From Oceanobacter mangrovi (GTDB lineage Bacteria; Pseudomonadota; Gammaproteobacteria; Pseudomonadales; Oceanobacteraceae): a stretch of DNA of 64,000 bases. The stretch is from the NCBI RefSeq assembly GCF_019740315.1, contig NZ_JAHXZR010000004.1:186001-250000 (forward strand), read 5' to 3'. The notes under the pieces are model-generated. The model did no database searches and was not told the origin of the DNA. It saw nothing but the letters and a program-made list of their open reading frames with translations. The position numbers were made by a program, and so were the translations under genes. Below are positions 48,460 to 55,308 of the stretch, in pieces (positions within the stretch are counted from its first letter, which is position 1; every line of letters starts with the position of its first letter).

Positions 48460-49314
48460 TCAGGCTTTCTTGGCGGGAGCAACCATGCTGTTACCTGGGC
48501 CACCAACGATCTGGCGCTTGGCGCTCTGACGTACGTGAGTGAAGTAGAGTGGCAGACCGACCAGGAAGAAACCACCAAACAGGTTACCCAGCGCAGTCGG
48601 GATTTCGTTCCAGATCAGGTACTGCATGAAGGTGAAGTCACCGCCCATGATCATGGAGAACGGGAACAGGAACATGTTTACGATGGAGTGCTCGAAGCCC
48701 ATGAAGAAGAACAGCATGATCGGCATCCACATGGCAGCCATTTTACCGGTCGCAGAGGTCGAGATCATGGCACCAACCACACCCATGGACACCATCCAGT
48801 TGCACAGCATGCCGCGGATGAAAATGGTGAACCAGCCTTCGGTGCCGTAAGCGGAATAACCCAGTGTACGGGCCTCACCAATGTGGGCGACCTTGGCAGC
48901 GATGTCACCGCCGTCGGTGTTGTAACCGTAGGTGAGGATAAAGGACATCATAAAGGCAACGGTCAGGGCACCGGCAAAGTTACCGATAAACACCAGCCCC
49001 CAGTTACGCAGCAGTTGCTGCAGGTTGCAGCCAGGGCGCTTGTCGATCAGTGACAGTGGTACCAGGGTAAACACGCCGGTCAGCAGGTCGAACTTCATCA
49101 GGTACAGCATGATAAAACCAACCGGGAACAGGCACGCGCCCAGAATCGGCGAGCCACTTTTCATCGCCACGGTAATGGCGAACACGGCCGCCAACGCCAG
49201 AATGGCACCGGCCATAAAGGCCCGGATCAGGGTATCGCGCGTCGACATATAAATCTTTTCAGCGCCAGCATCGACCATCTTGGTCACAAACTCGGAGGGG
49301 GCAAGATAAGACAT
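48460..49314 (-). CDS. Formate/nitrite transporter family channel (NirC/FocA type)
   Basis: ATG 49314 (MSYLAPSEFVTKMVDAG), with AGAGGA seven bases upstream, gives 284 residues; an earlier in-frame ATG at 49353 lacks a ribosome site. Six membrane helices are predicted, and the central gating histidine is in 'GFEHSIVNMFLFP' near residue 205. FNT channels move formate, nitrite or related anions across the inner membrane. The NIT-ANTAR regulator next door and the leader structure indicate nitrite, probably in nitrate assimilation. Nitrate and nitrite reductase genes are not in the window. Confidence 0.88.
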   Translation of the reverse strand: MSYLAPSEFVTKMVDAGAEKIYMSTRDTLIRAFMAGAILALAAVFAITVAMKSGSPILGACLFPVGFIMLYLMKFDLLTGVFTLVPLSLIDKRPGCNLQQLLRNWGLVFIGNFAGALTVAFMMSFILTYGYNTDGGDIAAKVAHIGEARTLGYSAYGTEGWFTIFIRGMLCNWMVSMGVVGAMISTSATGKMAAMWMPIMLFFFMGFEHSIVNMFLFPFSMIMGGDFTFMQYLIWNEIPTALGNLFGGFFLVGLPLYFTHVRQSAKRQIVGGPGNSMVAPAKKA

Positions 49315-49409
49315 CGTCAGATCCTCTTCATACTCAGATTTGCCCGAAGGCATTTGTAGTTGATTACTGTGCTCAGTGGCTGCGGCGGACGAATCCCCGA
49401 CAACAAGCC

Positions 49410-49462
49410 AAAAAAAACGGCGTCCGTGAAATCAACCTGGGTTGATTGCACTGGACGCCGTT
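49410..49462 (-). terminator. Conditional terminator in the nitrite channel leader
   Basis: On the minus strand AACGGCGTCC (49453-49462) pairs with GGACGCCGTT (49416-49425) over ten bases. The inner part AATCAA/TTGATT extends the stem, and six to eight T residues follow. It ends 96 bases before the channel start codon. Its 5' arm is shared with the second hexaloop hairpin, so the two folds exclude each other, as in NasR-type attenuation. Confidence 0.88.
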
Positions 49463-49468
49463 ATCCAA
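49451..49468 (-). promoter_or_regulatory. Second ANTAR-type hexaloop hairpin (P2, antiterminator)
   Basis: Minus-strand TTGGAT, hexaloop AACGGC, and GTCCAG form a six-pair stem with two G-U pairs. The loop has A at position 1 and G at position 4, the known ANTAR recognition pattern. The loop and 3' arm overlap the terminator's 5' arm, so stabilising this hairpin would prevent termination. Confidence 0.75.
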
Positions 49469-49489
49469 AGTTCTTGAGCTGTTCTGGAG

Positions 49490-49511
49490 TTCAGGCCGCC
49501 GTTGGCCTGAA
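49490..49511 (-). promoter_or_regulatory. First ANTAR-type hexaloop hairpin (P1)
   Basis: Minus-strand TTCAGGCC, hexaloop AACGGC and GGCCTGAA form a perfect eight-pair stem. The hexaloop is identical to that of P2, with A1 and G4. The two hairpins are separated by 21 bases. P1 sits at or within two bases of the predicted transcript start. Confidence 0.8.
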
Positions 49512-49524
49512 TAATCTACATAAA

Positions 49525-49540
49525 GCAGAAGCTGTGCCAA
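49525..49540 (-). promoter_or_regulatory. Sigma-54-like promoter of the nitrite channel operon
   Basis: The minus strand reads TTGGCACAGCTTCTGC: the -24 GG and -12 GC are exactly ten bases apart, close to the consensus TGGCAC-N5-TTGC (C for the first T). The predicted start, near 49513, leaves P1 intact. A sigma-70 reading (TTGGCA, 16 bases, TAGATT at 49513-49518) overlaps it but would start inside P1. No clear NtrC sites were recognised upstream. Confidence 0.65.
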
Positions 49541-49559
49541 AAAATATACAGAGCATGGC

Positions 49560-49597
49560 AAAAATGGCTGAAGCCACAAAAATGGCGGCTTTCAGCC
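49560..49597 (-). terminator. Terminator of the NIT-ANTAR regulator gene
   Basis: Minus-strand GGCTGAAAGCCGC (49585-49597) pairs, with one bulge, with GTGGCTTCAGCC (49566-49577), followed by ATTTTT. It closes the regulator transcript about 100 bases past its stop, which separates it from the channel operon promoter. Confidence 0.75.
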
Positions 49598-49694
49598 AGA
49601 TATCAGTCACTCATTGATCGTCGGATGGCACTTTGAAAGAGGGTGATGGCTGAAAAATACGCGCCATCGCTGGGCGTTGTTCAAACCGTGTGCC

Positions 49695-50978
49695 TCACTT
49701 TGAAGCGGCAGATCCCGGCATCAGCAGCTCTGCCACGCTGACGATATTGGCGGCCACTTCAACAATGCGTTTGTTGTTATCCATCGCTGCCTGACGGATC
49801 TGTTTATAGGCTTCTTCTTCCTTGATGCCCTGATTCTGCATCAGCAGACCCTTGGCTTTTTCAATCAGCTTGCGTTCATCGAGGGCCTGGCGGGCTTCGG
49901 TCAGTTCATCACTGATGCGTTGCAGTCGTTCGGCCTGACCTTGCAACAGATCGGAGATAGAGCGTGCCAGCTTGATGTTAACACCGGGCATTACATTGAC
50001 CGCCGGGCCAGTCGCATCCGGCAAGCCGGATACCGGCGACATCGGCGGCGCTTCAACACTGGCGAGCTCCTTCAGATGTTCGCTGTGCAGTCGCAGATCT
50101 TCTTCGGCCTGATCAATCTTGCCCTGACACAGTTGCAGCAGATCACCCGCCAGCTGATGTTCCAGCTGCTGCATATGGTCGATACGCTGGGTCGCCACCG
50201 CATACCAGACTTCGCTAATGGCGGTCGGCAAGGTGTCACCACGGCGGTAGCGGGTGATCATCTGGCGCATCTTTTCCAGCTCGGTGGCGCTCTGGTCGGA
50301 TTCCAGCTGACGCCACTGGGCGCCCTGAATAGTCTGGGAAAACTCGCTGAAAATGTCGAAGCAGCGCTGCTGGGCGTCCTGCAGGCTGCGCAGGTGCTCC
50401 TGCTGGGCGTTGCTGAATTCACCGGCAGCAAAGCCGATCACACCACGGGCGCGTTCCTGACCGGCGTATTCCTTACCCTGCATAAAGTTGAACATGGCGA
50501 CCAGCGCGCGGGTGATATCCGGGTCGCTGGATACGTCGGCTGCTTCAAACACCACCGTCAGCAGTCCGGCGATCAAGCGGTTAAAGGCACTGGTGCAATC
50601 CAGCGCACTGATTTGCTGGGTCGAGATCAGCGCCCGCAGCGCAGGCAATTCATCCAGACAATGCAGCACAAACGCCAGACTGCTGAAAACCCGCGCCGAA
50701 CTGGGGTCGGATGAATTGATGTCGAGCTGGTTGAGCGCATCACGAAAGCTCTGTTCGGCCACCGCTGTAGCTTTCAGTTCGTCGTTGCGCTGTTGTTCAA
50801 AGCGTTCGCCGTGGGAAACCAGAAAGGTGTTGGATATTCCGCGCTCGCGTTGCAGCTCGTGCGTCAGATTGGTAACCCGGGTGACCAGTGCACAGCTCAC
50901 CAGCAATTGTTTCAGTGCGCTGATTTCCGCGCGTTTGGCCGCTAACAAAAAATCTTCGGTGGTCAGAACCTGGGTCAT
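49695..50978 (-). CDS. nasR: NIT-ANTAR nitrate/nitrite-responsive antiterminator (NasR type)
   Basis: The 427-residue protein has an all-helical NIT sensor domain (about 35-275, including 'LTHELQRERGISNTFLVSHG', the typical NIT start) and a C-terminal ANTAR RNA-binding domain (about 355-415, 'ALDERKLIEKAKGLLMQNQGIKEEEAYKQIR'). NasR of Klebsiella binds nitrate or nitrite and then binds hexaloop hairpins in the nas leader to stop premature termination. The matching leader lies immediately downstream on the same strand. The gene starts at ATG 50978 and is divergent from the Panacea gene. Confidence 0.92.
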   Translation of the reverse strand: MTQVLTTEDFLLAAKRAEISALKQLLVSCALVTRVTNLTHELQRERGISNTFLVSHGERFEQQRNDELKATAVAEQSFRDALNQLDINSSDPSSARVFSSLAFVLHCLDELPALRALISTQQISALDCTSAFNRLIAGLLTVVFEAADVSSDPDITRALVAMFNFMQGKEYAGQERARGVIGFAAGEFSNAQQEHLRSLQDAQQRCFDIFSEFSQTIQGAQWRQLESDQSATELEKMRQMITRYRRGDTLPTAISEVWYAVATQRIDHMQQLEHQLAGDLLQLCQGKIDQAEEDLRLHSEHLKELASVEAPPMSPVSGLPDATGPAVNVMPGVNIKLARSISDLLQGQAERLQRISDELTEARQALDERKLIEKAKGLLMQNQGIKEEEAYKQIRQAAMDNNKRIVEVAANIVSVAELLMPGSAASK

Positions 50979-51142
50979 GGGAATCTCGTTACAAACGCTG
51001 GAGTAGAGAGAATAGCAATGGATGTACCAGTCCTGAAACCGGGCTGGCTTAACTCTGAGCTATTAAAGACAGGCTCTGCCGCTTGTAAGAGCCGGAACAG
51101 CCGCTATAGACTGCCATTCTATTCGGATATTTGGGGAGCGCC

Positions 51143-51619
51143 ATGGTTCGCGCTGTAGATGTGTCGTACAAATTGCTGCAACTGGCCAGCGAACGGGGTT
51201 TGCAGTTGTCCAATTTGCAGCTGCAAAAACTGCTTTATATCGCCCACGGCTATTTGCTGGCATGGAAAAATAAACCCATGTTTGACGACGATATCAGCGC
51301 CTGGAAATATGGCCCGGTGATTCATGGCGTATATGAACAGTTTCGCGAATACGGTGCCAGCAAGATTCCGGTTGGCGAGATCGAAAGCGGTATCGACGAT
51401 GCCGAAGTGCTGCAAGCTCTGGAAGGAACCCTCAATCTTTATGGCGATCGTGATGCCATGGATCTGGTTAACCTCACCCATCAGCCCAATACACCCTGGT
51501 ATCAGATCTACGAAGTACAGGACGGCAAACGCGACCAGTTCGCCCGTATCCCCAACGACATGATCAAAGACCACTACCGCAAGGTGATCAGCAGCCCCGA
51601 CAGCGTGGCCGGACTCTGA
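51143..51619 (+). CDS. Panacea-domain (DUF4065) protein, putative antitoxin
   Basis: ATG 51143 (GGGGAG at 51133-51138) gives 158 residues. 'LQLQKLLYIAHGYLLAWKNKPMF' and 'DDISAWKYGPVIHGVYEQFREYG' are the core of the Panacea fold (GepA/SocA group). Panacea proteins commonly act as antitoxins to unrelated small toxins encoded next to them. The next gene, 17 bases downstream, encodes a small two-helix membrane protein, so an antitoxin-toxin pair is plausible. An alternative is a domesticated phage gene. Confidence 0.82.
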   Translation: MVRAVDVSYKLLQLASERGLQLSNLQLQKLLYIAHGYLLAWKNKPMFDDDISAWKYGPVIHGVYEQFREYGASKIPVGEIESGIDDAEVLQALEGTLNLYGDRDAMDLVNLTHQPNTPWYQIYEVQDGKRDQFARIPNDMIKDHYRKVISSPDSVAGL

Positions 51620-51636
51620 CAAGGAAGCACCGCAAC

Positions 51637-51993
51637 ATGGATCCGTTTGCCAAAGCCGTACCCAACCGGCCCAAAACCGTACGGGAGACCGAAGCTGAGG
51701 TGGTCAACACCCTCGACAAGGCTGAACGCCACGCCAAAATTGACCACCGCCAGGCACTAACCGGCGACGTGCGCGCTAACACCAACCTCAAGATTGGCCT
51801 TTCCGCTTTCCTTTGCGTGTTAATCAGCGGCTGGTTTATTGGCCTGTTCTGGTTGATCGGTGATTATTTCCGCCAGATGGCAACGCTGGGAATTGAAATA
51901 CCCTCCAGCGTCATGCTGGCACTGATTGGTGCTGGCTCCGGCGTGATTGGTTTGATGGGGTATATTCTGAAAGGCGTGTTTAAAAGCAACTGA
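51637..51993 (+). CDS. Two-TM membrane protein downstream of the Panacea gene, putative toxin
   Basis: The 118-residue protein has a charged N-terminal half (1-50, predicted helical 'RETEAEVVNTLDKAERHAK') and two strong membrane helices (about 53-78 and 90-113). I recognise no family. GGAAG lies ten bases before the ATG. The 17-base spacing from the Panacea gene and the lack of another promoter suggest one operon. Membrane-active toxins are one known class of Panacea partners, which is the only basis for the functional guess. It could equally be an unrelated small membrane protein. Confidence 0.6.
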   Translation: MDPFAKAVPNRPKTVRETEAEVVNTLDKAERHAKIDHRQALTGDVRANTNLKIGLSAFLCVLISGWFIGLFWLIGDYFRQMATLGIEIPSSVMLALIGAGSGVIGLMGYILKGVFKSN

Positions 51994-52092
51994 CGGGAAT
52001 AATGGAACTGGCCAGGCCGCCTTCCTGAACGTGATTCAGGATCCATGCAGCCTCGTAATCAGCCTGTTTTACTCCTGGCAGCTCCCCCTCAG

Positions 52093-52340
52093 CTTCTTCA
52101 ATATGAATTTGCGCTGGCTGGGAAAGTCATCACAAAATTTCATAGAAGTAATTATCAGCCTGGTTTCTGCAAACATCGTCGCAATAGCATTCTGCGTATC
52201 TGTCTTATTCTTTCACTAAATTTTTTTGGTGTTGGTGATGAAATATCTATCTGTAATCTTCATGTTGGCTACATTATCAGGTTGTGCATCACAGTCTTCT
52301 GTTCGCATGATTTACGGACCCGGGCTGGAGTTATATGTGC
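52093..52340 (+). repeat. Copy 1 of a tandem duplication (upstream region plus lipoprotein start)
   Basis: From about 52093 through the first third of the lipoprotein gene, the sequence recurs 757 bases downstream (52850-53097) with many substitutions but clear identity, for example TTGGTGTTGGTGATGAAATA in both. The duplicated unit includes about 145 bases of upstream sequence, so regulation was probably copied with the gene. Confidence 0.8.
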
Positions 52341-52765
52341 CAGTATCAGCACTGGCTGATTCAAAAATTATTGATGCTGACAGTATGGCTCTGATTACTG
52401 GCAGTAATAAAAATATATCTGGATATATTTTGACCCGGGAGAAAGAAAAACTTCCGGAGGACTACGACCTGGCCGGGTATCCTGAATGCATTCTCGCTGG
52501 AAATGATGAACAGTGCCCTGATAGTGATGAGTTTTCAGAGCTCATCAAGAATACTCGCTGTTATATTGATACCCAATATGGCAAGGATTCTCTGATCGTT
52601 AAAAATATTGGAGCTATAAAAGTCTTCAAGGTTGGGGACCTGGATGATTCCTGGTACTGGGTTGTTGCTGAAAAAAATTCATTTGAAATATTGAGCTTGA
52701 CTACCCGTGGTTTTGATATGGAAGACATCATGAAAATTCTGGAAGGAGATAATAATGCTGACTGA
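52238..52765 (+). CDS. Putative lipoprotein, intact copy of a tandem pair
   Basis: ATG 52238 gives 175 residues with a signal peptide and lipobox LSGC (lipidated Cys16). The mature protein is acidic, with 'GPGLELYVPVSAL' near its start and cysteines near the middle. I recognise no family. It is AT-rich compared with the flanking core genes, and its neighbours are toxin-related, which suggests recent acquisition. An immunity or accessory role is possible but not shown. A frameshifted paralogue follows. Confidence 0.65.
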   Translation: MKYLSVIFMLATLSGCASQSSVRMIYGPGLELYVPVSALADSKIIDADSMALITGSNKNISGYILTREKEKLPEDYDLAGYPECILAGNDEQCPDSDEFSELIKNTRCYIDTQYGKDSLIVKNIGAIKVFKVGDLDDSWYWVVAEKNSFEILSLTTRGFDMEDIMKILEGDNNAD

Positions 52766-52849
52766 ATGCCAGAGGGAATGTTTATAAAAATTGCTTAAAT
52801 AGACTTTGGTGATTTCCGATCTCAGAGGGGGTTTTCAAGTTCGTTCAGT

Positions 52850-53097
52850 GCTTCTTAATGTGAATTTTCTCACGCCGAGAAAGTCATCAAAAAACCTCAT
52901 AAAAGTAATTTTCTGCCTGATTTCTGAAAATATCGTCGCAATAGTATTCTGCGTATCTGCCTTATTCTTTCCTTAAATGTTTTTGGTGTTGGTGATGAAA
53001 TATCTATTTGTGATCTTTATGTTGGCTACATTATCAGGTTGTGCATCACAGCCTTCTATTCGCATGACTTATGGCGCTGGTCTGGATATATACGTTC
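52850..53097 (+). repeat. Copy 2 of the tandem duplication
   Basis: Second copy of the unit described at 52093. The spacing between equivalent start codons (52238 and 52995) is 757 bases. Divergence is spread along the unit, so the duplication is not very recent. Confidence 0.8.
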
Positions 53098-53527
53098 CTC
53101 TATCTGTCATGAGCGGTGGTGCCATCTTTGACACTGAGGGACTGATGTTGGTTACCTCGGAACGGAATTCAATTTTTGGGTATGTTATGACAGCGGATAA
53201 TCAGAACTTGCCTGAAGATTTTTCGATGAAAAATTTTCCCGACTGTATTTGCGTGCTAATAAAGAATATTGCCCAGAGGGATCTGGAATATCTAAAATGC
53301 TGGATAATACTCAAAATGAAATTGAGTATTTGTATGGGCTCGATTCTTTATCGGTCGATAATTTAATTGATAAAACCATATACAGGGTCGGGCGCAATAA
53401 TAAATACTGGTTTTGGATTAATTATAAATCTTTTCCTGATCGGGTATTAACTATTAGCTCTGAAGGTTTTTCAATGCAGGGAGTTATCGATATGATAAAT
53501 GGAGGTTATAATGCTAACGAATTATGA
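52995..53527 (+). pseudogene. Frameshifted paralogue of the upstream lipoprotein
   Basis: The first 85 codons from ATG 52995 encode a lipoprotein start (LSGC lipobox) like the neighbour. At about 53248 the match continues in another frame to 53527 ('IEYLYGLDSLSVDNLI', 'SEGFSMQGVIDMINGG', aligned to 'IDTQYGKDSLIVKNIG' and 'TRGFDMEDIMKILEGD'). One T lost from a short T-run (TATTTG) explains the shift. It is either a real pseudogene or a sequencing error. Confidence 0.75.
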
Positions 53528-53633
53528 GAAAGACCGATTGTATCAGGTGATCAAGGGAGTAGCGGTAAAGTAATAGGGGTTTTTCATAAATCCCTTGTTT
53601 TCATCAGCGATGAATAATTTAAAGGAGATGATA

Positions 53634-53752
53634 ATGAAACACGGAAAAAAAGTAAAGTTTCACCAGTGGATATCGCAAGATCAGAGAAAATAACAAAGTC
53701 AAAGTTGTCGGATAAAGACAAAGCAAAAAAAGAACGCTTTATTGAGGTCTGA
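53634..53752 (+). pseudogene. Mini-gene upstream of yafO, interrupted at an A7 run; possible antitoxin
   Basis: ATG 53634 with AAAGGAGA upstream begins a frame that stops at 53693. If the frame shifts by -1 at the run of seven A (53645-53651), it continues to 53752 and gives about 39 residues: a Lys-rich product with 'SPVDIARSEKITKSKLSD'. The end lies one base before the yafO start. It could be a decayed or frameshift-expressed antitoxin, or carry a one-base sequencing error. I recognise no family. Confidence 0.45.
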
Positions 53753-53753
53753 T

Positions 53754-54149
53754 ATGTCATTAAAAGTATTCGCAATAGAGTCATTTAAACAAAGTATGAC
53801 CAAGGAATGTTTCGATTCGATAATCCATGACTTCAAATCTTACAAATCAACGGGAGTACGACCGGATCAGTTTGGAAGAGATACATCATATGACTTTTCT
53901 CAATCCGTTGCTGATGCCGGGTTACGACACAAACATGTTAAAGATAAGTCATCCATAAACTGGCACTTGAAGAGGCTTGACTATGATCGAGCTTCAAACA
54001 CAGCTCTGATATATTGCGAAGGCTTCTTCAATCCAAATGAGTATCTTCTTTTAGGTTTCTTAAGAAATGCTCATGAAACTTACAACGAAAATCGATTTTA
54101 TTTGCTGGATTTGGCAGCAGTCGCTGAAGAATTCAGAGAATTATACTGA
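53754..54149 (+). CDS. yafO: YafO-family toxin (ribosome-dependent mRNA interferase)
   Basis: ATG 53754 (GAGG at 53744-53747) gives 131 residues. The match to E. coli YafO runs the whole length: 'DFKSYKSTGVRPDQFGRDTSYD' region, 'RASNTALIYCEGFFNPNEYLLLGFL' and the end 'LLDLAAVAEEFRELY'. YafO cleaves mRNA on the ribosome. The usual YafN (Phd/YefM) antitoxin is not encoded upstream; only a broken mini-gene is. So the antitoxin is novel, lost or elsewhere. The surrounding AT-rich DNA suggests acquisition. Confidence 0.85.
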   Translation: MSLKVFAIESFKQSMTKECFDSIIHDFKSYKSTGVRPDQFGRDTSYDFSQSVADAGLRHKHVKDKSSINWHLKRLDYDRASNTALIYCEGFFNPNEYLLLGFLRNAHETYNENRFYLLDLAAVAEEFRELY

Positions 54150-54158
54150 GGTAATGAC

Positions 54159-54428
54159 ATGAAGATACAATTGCAATGGAAATCAGGAACTCCGACTGAG
54201 CCGGGTATGTATTTCATTGCCAATAAACTTGGTGAACTGGCTGGAGAGTTTGAGTTCGCCCGGTGGAGTGGCTCCGAGTGGTTGTGTGACCACCCAATCA
54301 ATCCAATTGGCTATGTCAGTCTTGAAACACTGAAAAACAACCTTTCAATTCAATGGCCTGAAGAATACTCCGGAGAACTTGCGGCAAAGACTAGAGGAAC
54401 AACAGGATATAGTTGGGGAGAAGTCTAA
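54159..54428 (+). CDS. Hypothetical 89-residue protein
   Basis: It starts nine bases after yafO (TGAGG before the ATG). The product 'WKSGTPTEPGMYFIANK' with a later 'FARWSGSEW' looks like the small DUF551-type proteins found in phages and mobile DNA, where such motifs recur, but the match is weak. It may be a part of the YafO cassette. There is no signal peptide or membrane segment. Confidence 0.5.
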   Translation: MKIQLQWKSGTPTEPGMYFIANKLGELAGEFEFARWSGSEWLCDHPINPIGYVSLETLKNNLSIQWPEEYSGELAAKTRGTTGYSWGEV

Positions 54429-54441
54429 GTATGTTTTGCGA

Positions 54442-54785
54442 TTGACTTCGTGGGATGAGTCCATTTATCGGAGGCTTTCAACATACTGGGCAGAACAATT
54501 TCAACCAAGTATTCTTGTTGGCAGAACCGCTTTGGATCTTGGTTGGTTTGCGGAGCTGGCGATGAGTAGCCTCGACTGCGTTCGTGATGTTTTGTGCAAG
54601 AACGTTGTGAATCTGAATATATGCAATTGATTCATTTTTTGAGATTTATATCTAAAAATGGGCTCGCTGCAAAGCTGAAAGCAAAGGACTGGTCTGGTTT
54701 TGCTAAAGGTTACAACGGTCCGGGGTATTCAAAAAATAAATATGATGTTCGAATTGGGCGGGCTTATGATGCATATAAAAAATAT
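54442..54785 (+). pseudogene. Remnant of an N-acetylmuramidase (DUF3380-type) gene
   Basis: The last 55 codons (from about 54621) read 'LIHFLRFISKNGLAAKLKAK', then 'DWSGFAKGYNGPGYSKNKYD', the C-terminal hallmark of phage and secreted-effector N-acetylmuramidases. Upstream, the expected sequence continues only in another frame ('SLDCVRDV'); one T missing near 54591 would restore it. The catalytic N-terminal part is absent. It looks like the tail of a lysozyme-like effector left by deletion. Confidence 0.6.
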
Positions 54786-55169
54786 AGATTAAATTTTTCA
54801 TTTATACTGGTTGTCTGCATTTTCTTTACGGGATGTGCTAACTCTCAAAGTAGGATTTTGACTTTTGATATGCAGAGTCAGTATGAGGAAATTCCATCAT
54901 TAAGATCTCCTGTAGGAAAGTGGGTAACTGATTTGCAGTATCCGATTTTTAAGTCGGCGGATGGACGAAGCACTGAAGGCGCAAATATAAGTGTTTTGAA
55001 TCATATAGAATCATACAAATGTGTAGATGGTGGGGATTTGACTTATTCCGCATCAAATATTCGTTTTGATGGTAAATACTACGTCTATGACTACGAAGTG
55101 ATGTGGATGTGTTCTACTATGCCATCGCCAGACTATGATTCTGGTGTATTTAAACCCGACTTCCGTTAA
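54594..55169 (+). CDS. Open frame fusing the muramidase tail to a lipoprotein
   Basis: From GTG 54594 a 191-residue frame begins with the muramidase tail (1-65) and runs directly into 'LNFSFILVVCIFFTGCANSQ' at about 66-85, a type II signal with lipobox FTGC. A roughly 105-residue mature region with two further cysteines follows. No in-frame start for the lipoprotein alone was found, so an ancestral immunity-type lipoprotein gene has probably fused to the end of its effector. Export of the fused product is doubtful. Confidence 0.5.
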   Translation: MQERCESEYMQLIHFLRFISKNGLAAKLKAKDWSGFAKGYNGPGYSKNKYDVRIGRAYDAYKKYRLNFSFILVVCIFFTGCANSQSRILTFDMQSQYEEIPSLRSPVGKWVTDLQYPIFKSADGRSTEGANISVLNHIESYKCVDGGDLTYSASNIRFDGKYYVYDYEVMWMCSTMPSPDYDSGVFKPDFR

Positions 55170-55308
55170 ACAATTTGGATCAGCTCGGAGTCGTGCTATT
55201 TGGGATCCCCCTTCTCCTGTGCGAGACTCCAAAATTAGGGATGCCCTCTATTCTGTCGCTGGGATGGCTGGACTGGTGCTTGATACACACCAGTCCTGCG
55301 TAACGGTA

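Noticed and set aside
49621-49694. NtrC sites upstream of the sigma-54-like promoter
   Set aside because: Only scattered GCAC and GGTG words; none had the GCAC-N5-GTGC-type symmetry.
53249-53527. Separate 92-residue protein
   Set aside because: Aligns to the second half of the neighbouring lipoprotein, so it is the downstream part of a frameshifted copy.
54379-54630. 83-residue gene overlapping the end of the DUF551-like frame
   Set aside because: No ribosome site or family match of its own; its last part fits as the out-of-frame continuation of the muramidase remnant.
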